Shown here: one piece after another, positions 29,695 to 38,613 of the stretch
Numbering within the stretch: position 1 is the stretch's first letter
How the letters are laid out: the number at the start of each line of letters is the position of its first letter
DNA from: Priestia megaterium
GTDB lineage: Bacteria; Bacillota; Bacilli; Bacillales; Bacillaceae_H
Assembly: GCF_023824195.1 (NCBI RefSeq)
Contig: NZ_CP085442.1
Span: 4,440,001 to 4,504,000, forward strand
Length of the DNA stretch: 64,000 nucleotides
Reading direction: 5' to 3'
Position numbers and translations under genes: made by a program
Notes under the pieces: generated by a model
Told to the model about the DNA's origin: nothing
The model's database searches: none
What the model saw: the letters and a program-made list of their open reading frames with translations, nothing else

Positions 29695-30210
29695 TTAATC
29701 CTCCCAGTTAATCATACCTTTTCGTTTCATCCAACCTAGAATTCTTCGTTCCATTTTACGGTTAAATTTCGTTACAAATCCATCTGTTTGCGCAACTGGT
29801 ACAACCAAAACTGTATATACGCCGAGACGATTTCCTCCTAATACATCCGTTAAAAGCTGGTCACCAATAACTACAACCTCATCTTTTTGCAGCTCCATAT
29901 CACGAAGAGCTCTTCTAAATGCTTTACGCATCGGTTTGCGTGCTTTATATACAAATGGAAGTCCAACTGGATCTGAAAACAGCTTGACTCGTTTCTCCAC
30001 ATTATTCGATACAATCGTAATTTTAATTCCACTATCTTTCATTAACTGAAACCACTCAATTAATTCCGGAGTGGCATCAGGGCGATCCCATTCCACCAAC
30101 GTGTTATCTAAGTCGGTAATAATTCCTTTTATTCCGCGCTCTTTCAAATCGTCTGGCTTAATTTGAAACACGTTTTTCACATGTTCATTTGGTAAAAAAA
30201 GTTTCAACAC
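29695..30210 (-). CDS. yqeG: YqeG, HAD-family phosphatase
   Basis: A 171-residue HAD phosphatase of the YqeG family, with the nucleophile motif ITDLDNTLVEW and VIGDQLLTDVLGG. Related proteins include phosphatidylglycerol-phosphate phosphatases, and the nearby psd/pssA genes make a lipid role thinkable, but this is inference. First gene of the yqeG-yqeH-aroE operon. GTG start with GAGGTG 8 nt upstream. Confidence 0.92.
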   Translation of the reverse strand: MLKLFLPNEHVKNVFQIKPDDLKERGIKGIITDLDNTLVEWDRPDATPELIEWFQLMKDSGIKITIVSNNVEKRVKLFSDPVGLPFVYKARKPMRKAFRRALRDMELQKDEVVVIGDQLLTDVLGGNRLGVYTVLVVPVAQTDGFVTKFNRKMERRILGWMKRKGMINWED

Positions 30211-30262
30211 GTATCATGCACCTCGAATATATAGTTACATACTAAAATTAACGCCGTCTATC

Positions 30263-30290
30263 ATTATAACGACTTCTTGTTATTTTCCAA
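30263..30290 (-). promoter_or_regulatory. SigA promoter of yqeG operon
   Basis: Minus strand TTGGAA (30285-30290), 16 nt, TATAAT (30263-30268). Confidence 0.65.
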
Positions 30291-30544
30291 CCTAAAATTT
30301 TATTCTCTTCAAAAACAGGTCTTTTCTTAGTATAAAGGATATGCCTTGTGAATGCTTTAACTTTATACAGAAAGTTATTGACAAAAGGTAGTAAAACTCC
30401 ATTTGTTCGTGAGCTTATGATATATTCACCCACTGTAAACTTAAAATAAAAAATAGTGCAGAAAACGTTTATTACTTATCAAATAGGGTAAGTGGTAAAC
30501 AAATTCCGTTAAAAGTTTTCGACAAAAATTGATAAGCCCAATTA

Positions 30545-30644
30545 TGTGGATAAGGTTATACACATTATCCTCTGTTATAGTTCAGCAATTAATGGTAATT
30601 ATAAACAACATACCCACATTTTATCCACCGAAAGCTGTGGATAA
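30545..30644. promoter_or_regulatory. DnaA-box cluster upstream of sda
   Basis: Four DnaA boxes: TTATCCACA consensus on the minus strand at 30545-30553 and 30636-30644 (read TGTGGATAA), TTATACACA at 30556-30564, and TTATCCACC at 30621-30629. DnaA is known to activate sda in B. subtilis, so these should link sda expression to replication status. Confidence 0.9.
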
Positions 30645-30756
30645 CAGAACGATTGTTCCTTTATTTGATTCATGTTAGATTATAAATAAGGAATTTATTA
30701 GCATTTAAATATAACTTTTTAGGATATTTATTTTAGTAGGAGGTGGCGGCAATCTT

Positions 30757-30897
30757 ATGAGAAAATTATCAGATGAGCTGCTTATTGAATCATACAGCAA
30801 AGCAACTGAACTGCAATTAAGCCCTGATTTTATAAAATTAATTGAAGAGGAAATTGAGAGAAGATCATTAAAGATTAGCATACAAATTCCTTCTTAA
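30757..30897 (+). CDS. sda: Sporulation checkpoint protein Sda
   Basis: A 46-residue helical-hairpin protein with [12 protein letters not shown] and [14 protein letters not shown], the Sda signature. It inhibits the sensor kinase KinA, preventing sporulation while replication is active or DNA is damaged. The ATG has AGGAGG upstream. The promoter region carries DnaA boxes. Position next to yqeG matches B. subtilis. Confidence 0.95.
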   Translation: MRKLSDELLIESYSKATELQLSPDFIKLIEEEIERRSLKISIQIPS

Positions 30898-30901
30898 TGA
30901 A

Positions 30902-30980
30902 TAAAAGAGCCTTCTTAATAAAAGAAAGCTGCATCTTCATTTATCTATCTACTCTTTTATTATATAGGCTCTATTTTTTC
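30902..30980. terminator. Large bidirectional hairpin sda/psd
   Basis: AGAGCC/GGCTCT plus inner AATAAAAGA/TCTTTTATT arms, followed by ATTTTTT on the plus strand. Lies between convergent sda and psd and includes the psd stop. Confidence 0.65.
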
Positions 30981-31753
30981 AAATGAGCAATTGGTTCTCC
31001 ACATTTTACGTAAGAACCTGAGTAAACATTAGAAGCAAAAGTGATTGAGTTCTTCTCAAATAATAAAATGACAGTCGAGCCAAACGTGAAGTAAGCCATT
31101 TCTTCCCCTTTTTCGACTACTTCTTTTTTAGAAACCGCTTCAATGCTATTGATAAACATGGCTCCTACTTTTACCATCAGCATGTGACCATTTTCAAATG
31201 TTAACTCCGTGAGCTTCCGGAAATTTTTCACAAGCGGTTCTTTCCCGTATTTGATTCCTAATGAATTTACTGGATAAGACTTTTGTCCAACGGTCCACGT
31301 ATCCCCCACTTGGGCTTTAAGAGGGCTGTGAATGCGATGATAGTCTTTCGGACTAAGGTAGAGGATAATAAACTGTCCCTCTATATATTTTTCAAGAACG
31401 AGATCATTTGAAACCATTTCCTGTATAGAATAAGGTTTGTTTTTTACAATCATTTCTTTTTGAGGCGTAATGACTCCATATGCTTCTATCTTTGCATCTA
31501 CAGGACTGACAACGCTGTCTTTCTGCTGATCGACCGGACGGGCAGAAGGTTTCAAACGGCGAATAAATAGCTCGTGTAAGTTTTGATAGTGATGCAGAGG
31601 CTTGTCCATTTCTTCTTTATTTACTTTAAAAACTTTTGTATAGGAGGGTATAACAAACCGACTCCATTTAGAGAAAGTGAATTTTCGAATGAGCTTCGAT
31701 GATCCTTGGTGATTCGTAAGCTCAATAAACGTTCGATACAGGTGCTGCAACAA
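30971..31753 (-). CDS. psd: Phosphatidylserine decarboxylase
   Basis: The 260-residue membrane-associated enzyme makes phosphatidylethanolamine from phosphatidylserine. It has SPVDAK, the active-site His in the YHRIHSP motif, and the self-cleavage site FGST near residue 230, where Ser becomes the pyruvoyl group. The GGAGG at 31758-31766 fits a TTG start at 31753; the GTG at 31768 lies within that site. Divergent from pssA, whose product it uses. Confidence 0.93.
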   Translation of the reverse strand: MLQHLYRTFIELTNHQGSSKLIRKFTFSKWSRFVIPSYTKVFKVNKEEMDKPLHHYQNLHELFIRRLKPSARPVDQQKDSVVSPVDAKIEAYGVITPQKEMIVKNKPYSIQEMVSNDLVLEKYIEGQFIILYLSPKDYHRIHSPLKAQVGDTWTVGQKSYPVNSLGIKYGKEPLVKNFRKLTELTFENGHMLMVKVGAMFINSIEAVSKKEVVEKGEEMAYFTFGSTVILLFEKNSITFASNVYSGSYVKCGEPIAHLKK

Positions 31754-31782
31754 TAATTTTACCTCCACATACTGAATAGTTC

Positions 31783-31811
31783 TTTACTAGAATAAGGTTT
31801 GCGTCTACAAT
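31783..31811 (+). promoter_or_regulatory. SigA promoter of pssA
   Basis: TTTACT (31783-31788), 17 nt, TACAAT (31806-31811). Confidence 0.65.
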
Positions 31812-31867
31812 GAAATTACCATTATTTTTACCTTTAGTTCATTCCATCCTTTAAAGGAGTGAGGAAA

Positions 31868-32407
31868 TTGTTTTTATTAGACTATCTAGATCATACAATT
31901 AAAAAGCTGAGATCCCAAGCGGCAAACTCCTTAACGATTGTTAATTTAAGTTTAGGAAGCTTTGCTATTTTATTTGTCATGAAAAATGAATTGAACTTAA
32001 GTTTATTACTAATTTTTTTAGCAGCGTTAGCAGACCGATTCGACGGCATGGTAGCCAGAAAGCTGCAAATTGAATCTGAACTTGGAAAACAACTGGACTC
32101 CATGTGCGATATTATATCATTTGGCATCGCTCCAGCTCTACTACTTTATCAAAGTATTTTGTCTCACTTTGGTGCTGCAGGTTCAATTGTTACCATCTGT
32201 TACATTGCTTGCGGAGCACTTCGTCTTGCCCGCTTTAACATCACAGAAAATACTGGGTATTTTACAGGGCTCCCTATTACCGCAGCAGGTTGTTTATTAA
32301 CTCTTAGCTACTTGGGCGTCCCTTATTTGCCTTCACACTTTTATATGTTTTTAATTATCGTACTCGCTTGCTTGATGATTAGTACTTTCAAGCTAAAAAA
32401 AGTATAG
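31868..32407 (+). CDS. pssA: CDP-diacylglycerol-serine O-phosphatidyltransferase
   Basis: A 179-residue membrane enzyme making phosphatidylserine from CDP-diacylglycerol and serine. The CDP-alcohol phosphotransferase motif D-x2-DG-x2-AR-x8-G-x3-D-x3-D is complete in ADRFDGMVARKLQ through GKQLDSMCD (about residues 55-80), surrounded by several membrane helices. AAAGGAG favours a TTG start at 31868 over the GTG at 31859. It pairs with divergent psd for phosphatidylethanolamine synthesis. Confidence 0.9.
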   Translation: MFLLDYLDHTIKKLRSQAANSLTIVNLSLGSFAILFVMKNELNLSLLLIFLAALADRFDGMVARKLQIESELGKQLDSMCDIISFGIAPALLLYQSILSHFGAAGSIVTICYIACGALRLARFNITENTGYFTGLPITAAGCLLTLSYLGVPYLPSHFYMFLIIVLACLMISTFKLKKV

Positions 32408-32551
32408 AGCTCCATTTACTTTTACAGAGGGATATTATCGTCTTGCTTCTTTTCTTAATTATAGAATAAATCATCTTCTTTAAGAAACAAAGCGAAAATT
32501 CCTTAAGAATTCTTAAAAATGAATGGTTCTATTCGGTAGGATATGTCATCT

Positions 32552-32586
32552 AAAAAAACTCATGCGCATGCATGAGTTTTTTTTAA
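32552..32586. terminator. Terminator after the YjcZ-like gene
   Basis: AAAAAACTCATGC-GCAT-GCATGAGTTTTTT, a perfect stem with U-runs in both directions, abutting the stop of the minus-strand small gene. Confidence 0.85.
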
Positions 32587-32729
32587 CACCAGCAGCTAAA
32601 CCAATAGAAGCTTCCGAAAATTAATAACAGGACAAACAGAACAATCAACAATCCAAGTCCCCAGCCAAAGCCTCCTCCACATGGGTAAGCTGGATAATTA
32701 GGATAACAGCAGCCTCCGTAACCGTACAT
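32583..32729 (-). CDS. YjcZ-like small sporulation protein
   Basis: A 48-residue protein with a Gly/Tyr/Pro/Cys-rich N-terminal half (MYGYGGCCYPNYPAYPCGGG) and a single hydrophobic C-terminal helix. This is typical of the YjcZ/YhdX group of small spore-associated proteins in Bacillus. The ATG at 32729 has GGAGG upstream; a longer frame exists but is not credible. Divergent from sigK. A SigK/SigE-like -10, CATACGCTA, lies at 32760-32768. Confidence 0.8.
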   Translation of the reverse strand: MYGYGGCCYPNYPAYPCGGGFGWGLGLLIVLFVLLLIFGSFYWFSCWC

Positions 32730-32759
32730 ACTCTCCCTCCTTACGCTATGAACTACTAC

Positions 32760-32768
32760 TAGCGTATG
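32760..32768 (-). promoter_or_regulatory. Candidate mother-cell -10 element of the YjcZ-like gene
   Basis: Minus-strand CATACGCTA fits the SigK CATANNNTA pattern, about 30 nt before the start codon. The -35 is not clear. Confidence 0.35.
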
Positions 32769-32946
32769 TACATACTTTTTTCCCTGTATAGGCTGGTAAC
32801 TATCTCTAAAGAAAAATCTGTGGACTTTTTCAAACTCTCTTGTCCCCGGGGGGAATTTTAAACGTACAGGCAAAGACATCCTTCTTTTTACATATAGTGT
32901 AATGTTAGTCTCTCACAGGTTGATATCCCCTTATGGAGGTGAAGAG

Positions 32947-33675
32947 ATGTCTGCATTATTTACCGCACTAGGCTATTTCTTTAAAGAATTGGTTTTCCTT
33001 GTTTCCTACGTAAAAAACAATGCGTTTCCTCAACCCTTGTCTGCTGCTGAAGAAAAGAGATATTTATCTTTAATGGAACAAGGAGATCAAGAAGCGCGAA
33101 ACCTTCTTATTGAACACAATCTCCGACTCGTTGCGCATATTGTTAAAAAGTTTGAAAACACGGGAGAGGATGCGGAAGATTTAATTTCAATTGGGACAAT
33201 CGGTTTAATTAAAGCAATCGAAAGTTATTCTCAAGGAAAAGGAACAAAATTAGCTACTTATGCCGCACGCTGTATTGAAAATGAAATATTGATGCACTTG
33301 CGAGCGCTCAAAAAAACAAAAAAAGATGTGTCGCTGCATGATCCAATTGGCCAGGATAAAGAAGGAAATGAAATCAGTTTGATTGATGTATTAAAATCAG
33401 AATCAGACGATGTAATTGATATGATTCAACTAAATATGGAATTAGAAAAAATAAAAGAATACATCGATATCCTCGATGATCGAGAAAAGGAAGTAATTGT
33501 TGGCCGCTTCGGTTTGGATCTGCAGGATGAAAAAACCCAGCGAGAAATTGCAAAAGAATTAAATATTTCAAGAAGTTATGTTTCGCGAATTGAAAAGCGA
33601 GCGCTGATGAAAATGTTTCACGAATTTTACAGAGCCGAAAAAGAGAAAAAAAAGAGCGGAAAGAAGGAGAATTAA
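32947..33675 (+). CDS. sigK: Mother-cell sigma factor SigK (intact)
   Basis: A 242-residue late mother-cell sigma factor. The N-terminal pro-sequence ([20 protein letters not shown]) is removed by SpoIVFB; by comparison with B. subtilis, cleavage is between Ser20 and Tyr21. Regions 2 ([27 protein letters not shown]) and 4 ([22 protein letters not shown]) are complete. The gene is one open frame, not split by a skin element as in B. subtilis 168. The ATG at 32947 has GGAGGTG. Confidence 0.97.
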   Translation: MSALFTALGYFFKELVFLVSYVKNNAFPQPLSAAEEKRYLSLMEQGDQEARNLLIEHNLRLVAHIVKKFENTGEDAEDLISIGTIGLIKAIESYSQGKGTKLATYAARCIENEILMHLRALKKTKKDVSLHDPIGQDKEGNEISLIDVLKSESDDVIDMIQLNMELEKIKEYIDILDDREKEVIVGRFGLDLQDEKTQREIAKELNISRSYVSRIEKRALMKMFHEFYRAEKEKKKSGKKEN

Positions 33676-33697
33676 TCCTTCTTTCCGCTCTTTTTTT
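33654..33697. terminator. Bidirectional terminator sigK / yrzI operon
   Basis: A 15-bp perfect stem, GAGCGGAAAGAAGGA with its complement, followed by TTTTTTT on the plus strand and by T-runs on the minus strand. It contains the end of sigK and also ends the minus-strand yrzI operon. Confidence 0.93.
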
Positions 33698-33737
33698 AAA
33701 ATAATTTCCAAATAATAATCCGTAGCAAACACATCAT
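33696..33737 (-). CDS. Candidate 13-residue peptide (yrzI operon)
   Basis: A mini-ORF MMCLLRIIIWKLF, hydrophobic with two basic residues, preceded by AGGGGGAG; the second ATG has the better spacing. It is the last frame before the terminator and follows three other mini-ORFs that each have a ribosome-binding site. Only position and the ribosome-binding site support it. Confidence 0.4.
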   Translation of the reverse strand: MMCLLRIIIWKLF

Positions 33738-33756
33738 TACTCCCCCTACTAATCAT

Positions 33757-33819
33757 TTAGGTGGAATCTTTCTCCACAAGTAGCCATACAACGATATATC
33801 CTTTTTGATTAATCATCAT
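33757..33819 (-). CDS. 20-residue peptide, S1025-like (Rae1 target candidate)
   Basis: A mini-ORF MMINQKGYIVVWLLVEKDST just after yrzI, with GGAG 7 nt before the ATG. In B. subtilis the short ORF S1025 after yrzI is, as I recall, the site where the ribosome-associated nuclease Rae1 (YacP) cuts between a Glu and a Lys codon. The GAG-AAA (Glu-Lys) junction near the end here fits that. Homology inferred from position and the EK feature. Confidence 0.55.
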   Translation of the reverse strand: MMINQKGYIVVWLLVEKDST

Positions 33820-33845
33820 TCATCCACTCCTTTCCACTGTTCAAA

Positions 33846-33986
33846 TTAGAAATGACGATAAAACTCATACTTGCGGTCTTTTATTTCTTCTTCTAATTGT
33901 CTTACATACTGTTCATGCTTAATTTCTGCCTCTGAGTATTGACGGGACTTTATGGTAATAGTTAAAAAGAAAATGTTCAGTGTCAT
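33846..33986 (-). CDS. yrzI: YrzI family small protein
   Basis: A 46-residue protein beginning MTLNIFFLTITIKSRQ, a short hydrophobic segment, then a charged amphipathic helix rich in Glu, Lys, Gln and Tyr. The start and length fit the YrzI family. Function unknown. The ATG at 33986 has GGAGGTG 6 nt upstream; the 77-codon longer frame runs through a hairpin and is rejected. It lies in a polycistronic set of mini-ORFs. Confidence 0.82.
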   Translation of the reverse strand: MTLNIFFLTITIKSRQYSEAEIKHEQYVRQLEEEIKDRKYEFYRHF

Positions 33987-34012
33987 TACAATCACCTCCT
34001 TATACACAAAAA

Positions 34013-34043
34013 AGCCACAGTAATGCATAAGCATCCTGTGGCT
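34013..34043 (-). terminator. Hairpin just before yrzI
   Basis: AGCCACAG (34013-34020) pairs with CTGTGGCT (34036-34043), and the minus-strand transcript continues with TTTTTTG. An intrinsic-terminator shape 25 nt before the yrzI ATG. Confidence 0.65.
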
Positions 34044-34057
34044 GAAAAATAATAAAA

Positions 34058-34086
34058 ACCACAGGGCTACTATTCGCACCTGTGGT
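34058..34086 (-). terminator. Hairpin after the 32-residue ORF
   Basis: ACCACAGG (34058-34065) pairs with CCTGTGGT (34079-34086), followed on the minus strand by a T-rich stretch. With the next hairpin it forms a tandem of near-copies sharing CCACAG. Confidence 0.65.
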
Positions 34087-34120
34087 GAATTAACGTGTTT
34101 TAATGATCAAGGTAAGAAAG

Positions 34121-34219
34121 TTACTTGATACAGGAACACGGCCGAATAGTATACGTATATAGACGATTTTTGAACATAGTTGAAACTGGATGACCCATAA
34201 CTGATAAACGTCTTAACAT
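34121..34219 (-). CDS. 32-residue peptide, first ORF of the yrzI operon
   Basis: The frame starts MLRRLSVMGHPVSTMFK and ends IRPCSCIK. Arg-rich N-terminus, two Cys near the C-terminus. AAAGGAGG lies 9 nt before the ATG, and a SigA promoter with near-consensus spacing lies 45 nt upstream, so translation is likely. I do not recognise the family; it may correspond to one of the short peptides in the B. subtilis yrzI operon. Confidence 0.6.
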   Translation of the reverse strand: MLRRLSVMGHPVSTMFKNRLYTYTIRPCSCIK

Positions 34220-34263
34220 ATGACTCGACCTCCTTTTAATAAAGTATTTTCCTTACAATGGTA

Positions 34264-34292
34264 ATTATATCCACGAACTTATAAAAAGTAAA
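34264..34292 (-). promoter_or_regulatory. SigA promoter of the yrzI operon
   Basis: Minus strand TTTACT (34287-34292), 17 nt, TATAAT (34264-34269). Confidence 0.8.
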
Positions 34293-34342
34293 CTGTTTTT
34301 TTGAAAAATAGGGAATTTTTTTATTTTTTCAACCCTCATAAA

Positions 34343-34374
34343 AAAAAGACGATGTATGATCGCCTTTTTATATC
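34343..34374 (-). terminator. Terminator after yrhC
   Basis: AAGGCGAT/ATCGTCTT stem (one G-U pair) followed by a T-run on the minus strand, a few nt after the yrhC stop. Confidence 0.75.
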
Positions 34375-34376
34375 TA

Positions 34377-34607
34377 TTATTCTTTTTCTTTCATTAGTTC
34401 TTTTTTCAGTTTTTTAGTTTGATAACTAAAATAAAAGGCAAGGGCGGCAAAAAGAATAACGATCGCTTCCATTATTCCAAGCTGCATATCACTTTTTTCA
34501 CCTTGGCCAATCATAACACCAATGTACAAGAATGTACTTACGGCTAGAAGGACGTAAATAAAGCGGCTGTAATCTTCAATTTTTGCTTTGATGTGTTGAG
34601 CTTTCAT
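34377..34607 (-). CDS. yrhC: YrhC family membrane protein
   Basis: A 76-residue protein with two membrane helices (about 15-33 and 42-62) and a Lys/Glu-rich C-terminus. It ends the yrrT-mtnN-mccA-mccB operon, as yrhC does in B. subtilis. Function unknown. Confidence 0.88.
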   Translation of the reverse strand: MKAQHIKAKIEDYSRFIYVLLAVSTFLYIGVMIGQGEKSDMQLGIMEAIVILFAALAFYFSYQTKKLKKELMKEKE

Positions 34608-34688
34608 ACAATCACCTTCTCAGTAGAATGTTATAGCTCTACTTTATCATAGATCTATAGGTCTATAAAAATCCTATTTTTACCACCC

Positions 34689-36747
<2,059 letters not shown>

Positions 36748-36812
36748 AATCTTGAACACCTCGCTATCGAAATAATATAACTTAACCCATAAACAAAGTG
36801 GGAATTAAAGTA

Positions 36813-36881
36813 AAAATATAGTCTACACCCCATGTTATGACAAACGATGCAGAGTGTAGACGAAAACAAACTCTATATTTT
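36813..36881. repeat. Long inverted repeat between mtnN and mccA
   Basis: GTCTACAC (36821-36828) with GTGTAGAC (36854-36861), and outer AAAATATAG (36813-36821) with CTATATTTT (36873-36881). Could fold as an attenuator within the sulfur operon. Confidence 0.65.
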
Positions 36882-36890
36882 ATGAACAGC

Positions 36891-37586
36891 TTATTTTAAT
36901 TTTGTAATAAAATTCAATACTAATTTCGTTGAATTAACAGCTGCTTTTTCTAAAAATTGCTCAAAAGAAACATTTGATTCTTTGCCGGCGATGTCAGAAA
37001 GAGCACGAAGAATAACAAACGGTACGCCAAATTGATAGCATACTTGAGCAACAGCCGCCGCTTCCATTTCAGCTGCATACAGGTCTGGAAACTTAGAGCG
37101 AACAAACTCTACGCGCACAGGATCGTTCATGAACGAATCTCCTGTAGCAATTAGTCCTTTTACAATTTTCATATCCGTTACTTCAAGAGCACTTTCTTCA
37201 GCAAGACGAACTAGTTTTTCATCTGCTTTAAAAGCTGCAGGCAAGTTTGGCACTTGACCGTATTCATAGTTGAATACCGTTACATCTACATCATGATGAC
37301 GAACTTCTGTTGAAATAACCGCATCCCCTACGTTTAACTCTGGATGGAAGCCGCCTGCTGATCCTGTGTTAATAACGTAATCAGGTTTGAACTTCTCTAG
37401 TAAGATGGCTGTAGATAACGCCGCATTTACTTTTCCAATACCTGATTTTAATAATACAACCTCCACGCCGCTGATTGTTCCTGTCGAGTATTCACATCCT
37501 GCGATTACTGTTTCTTGACGATTCTCAATTTTATCACGTAAAATCGTCACTTCTTCTTCCATTGCTCCAATGATTGCTACTTTCAT
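36891..37586 (-). CDS. mtnN: 5'-Methylthioadenosine/S-adenosylhomocysteine nucleosidase
   Basis: The 231-residue enzyme removes adenine from SAH and MTA, recycling SAM by-products. The N-terminus [13 protein letters not shown] and the purine-binding [13 protein letters not shown] motif are clear. The ATG at 37586 follows AGAGG; 15 upstream in-frame codons lie in the yrrT end. Supplies S-ribosylhomocysteine, hence homocysteine, to MccA/MccB. Confidence 0.96.
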   Translation of the reverse strand: MKVAIIGAMEEEVTILRDKIENRQETVIAGCEYSTGTISGVEVVLLKSGIGKVNAALSTAILLEKFKPDYVINTGSAGGFHPELNVGDAVISTEVRHHDVDVTVFNYEYGQVPNLPAAFKADEKLVRLAEESALEVTDMKIVKGLIATGDSFMNDPVRVEFVRSKFPDLYAAEMEAAAVAQVCYQFGVPFVILRALSDIAGKESNVSFEQFLEKAAVNSTKLVLNFITKLK

Positions 37587-37603
37587 TTTAAAACCTCTTT
37601 CTA

Positions 37604-38245
37604 CTATTGTTTCGTTGCCTCCAATACCCACACAAAGTGATTAAATTGTGTAAAGGTTATGTGAAAACCATTGCTTTCAAAGATTTGCTGTAAGACGGGA
37701 ATCGTTGTATAGTATTCCCTCTCTAGATCTTCTGCTAGTTGCGTATACCCTTTTTGTTTTGCCTGAACAATGGTATCAGCAAATGAATCCGCTGTTTCAA
37801 ACATTGTATCAGCAAACACTATTTTACCACCGGTTTGAAGTAACTTTCCATAGTTTATCACAGCTTCTTCTTTTTCTTTATCTGTTAAATGATGAAAAGC
37901 ATACGTACTAACTAAGCTCTCTGCTGGAAACAATGATGTATCAAATTGTAAAAAGTCTCCTGGTGTGACTAAAACATCTGCCCCTAATTTCTGGTGTGCC
38001 AATTGTCTCATTGGTACTGAAGGTTCAATTCCTACTACCGTCAGTTCTTTTTCTAACAGTTTTTTTGTTAAGTTTCCAGTCCCTGTTCCAAATTCTATCA
38101 CATGCCCTATTGAACGGTCTGCTACATATTCTAAGATTTCATTATAATTGCGAAACACTTCCCTATACTGTTCATCTTTCCCGCTTACCGATGCATCATA
38201 CTCATTCGCCCACTTTTCAAAGATATCTAAAAACTCTAGACCCAT
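37604..38245 (-). CDS. yrrT: SAM-dependent methyltransferase YrrT
   Basis: A 213-residue class I methyltransferase with motif [16 protein letters not shown]. First gene of the sulfur salvage operon; its SAH product is the substrate of the next enzyme, MtnN. The methyl acceptor is unknown. The ATG at 38245 follows AAGGAGG. Divergent from yrzA. Confidence 0.93.
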   Translation of the reverse strand: MGLEFLDIFEKWANEYDASVSGKDEQYREVFRNYNEILEYVADRSIGHVIEFGTGTGNLTKKLLEKELTVVGIEPSVPMRQLAHQKLGADVLVTPGDFLQFDTSLFPAESLVSTYAFHHLTDKEKEEAVINYGKLLQTGGKIVFADTMFETADSFADTIVQAKQKGYTQLAEDLEREYYTTIPVLQQIFESNGFHITFTQFNHFVWVLEATKQ

Positions 38246-38383
38246 AAAAAACGCCTCCTTATAACTAATAATTCTTATGGATATAGTATGTTTTTAGCTA
38301 TCGTTTGTTCTTCATTTACAAATATTTTAAGCTTTTAACTTTCTATTTGCTATACTATAGTAATGAGGTAAGGAGGTCGTAAG

Positions 38384-38599
38384 ATGAATTTTGAATTTGA
38401 AATGATTGAAGATAAAATAGAATTTTTTGAAGCGCCTGATGTTAAAATGCTTGAGAAACAAATTGCTGAAAAAATTGATCAAAATAAAGCTATTTTACTT
38501 GAGGTGTATAGCGTATCTCATCAAATGTCTGTGGACTATGAACAAGGTAAAAAACTGTACTCTGCAGTTGTTCATTTCAAATTAAAAAAGCAGCGCTAG
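38384..38599 (+). CDS. yrzA: YrzA family protein (DUF2536)
   Basis: A 71-residue acidic protein beginning MNFEFEMIEDKIEFFEA and ending HFKLKKQR, matching DUF2536/YrzA by pattern and by position beside yrrT and yrrS. Function unknown. AAGGAGG precedes the ATG. It ends at a strong terminator shared with convergent yrrS. Confidence 0.82.
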   Translation: MNFEFEMIEDKIEFFEAPDVKMLEKQIAEKIDQNKAILLEVYSVSHQMSVDYEQGKKLYSAVVHFKLKKQR

Positions 38600-38613
38600 C
38601 GCGCTGCTTTTTT
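38584..38613. terminator. Bidirectional terminator yrzA/yrrS
   Basis: AAAAAGCAGCGC-TAGC-GCGCTGCTTTTT, a perfect 12-bp stem with A/T tails. Confidence 0.92.

Larger units (their letters stand above)
30211..30756. other. Intergenic region yqeG-sda
   Basis: A 546-nt AT-rich divergent region. The yqeG side has a SigA-type promoter, and the sda side has four DnaA boxes between 30545 and 30644. I see no convincing gene in it; a 61-codon frame at 30248-30433 has no coding character. Confidence 0.7.

Noticed and set aside
30248..30433. 61-codon minus-strand frame before yqeG
   Set aside because: It crosses the yqeG promoter region, lacks a ribosome-binding site and recognisable sequence.
32730..32760. 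Minus-strand CATAGCGTA as SigK -10 for the YjcZ-like gene
   Set aside because: It directly abuts the ribosome-binding site, so transcription would start inside or after it; the CATACGCTA at 32760-32768 is the better candidate.
33676..33760. Mobile-element or skin attachment remnants at sigK
   Set aside because: No recombinase, no split frame and no flanking direct repeats; the sequence is explained by the terminator and mini-ORFs.
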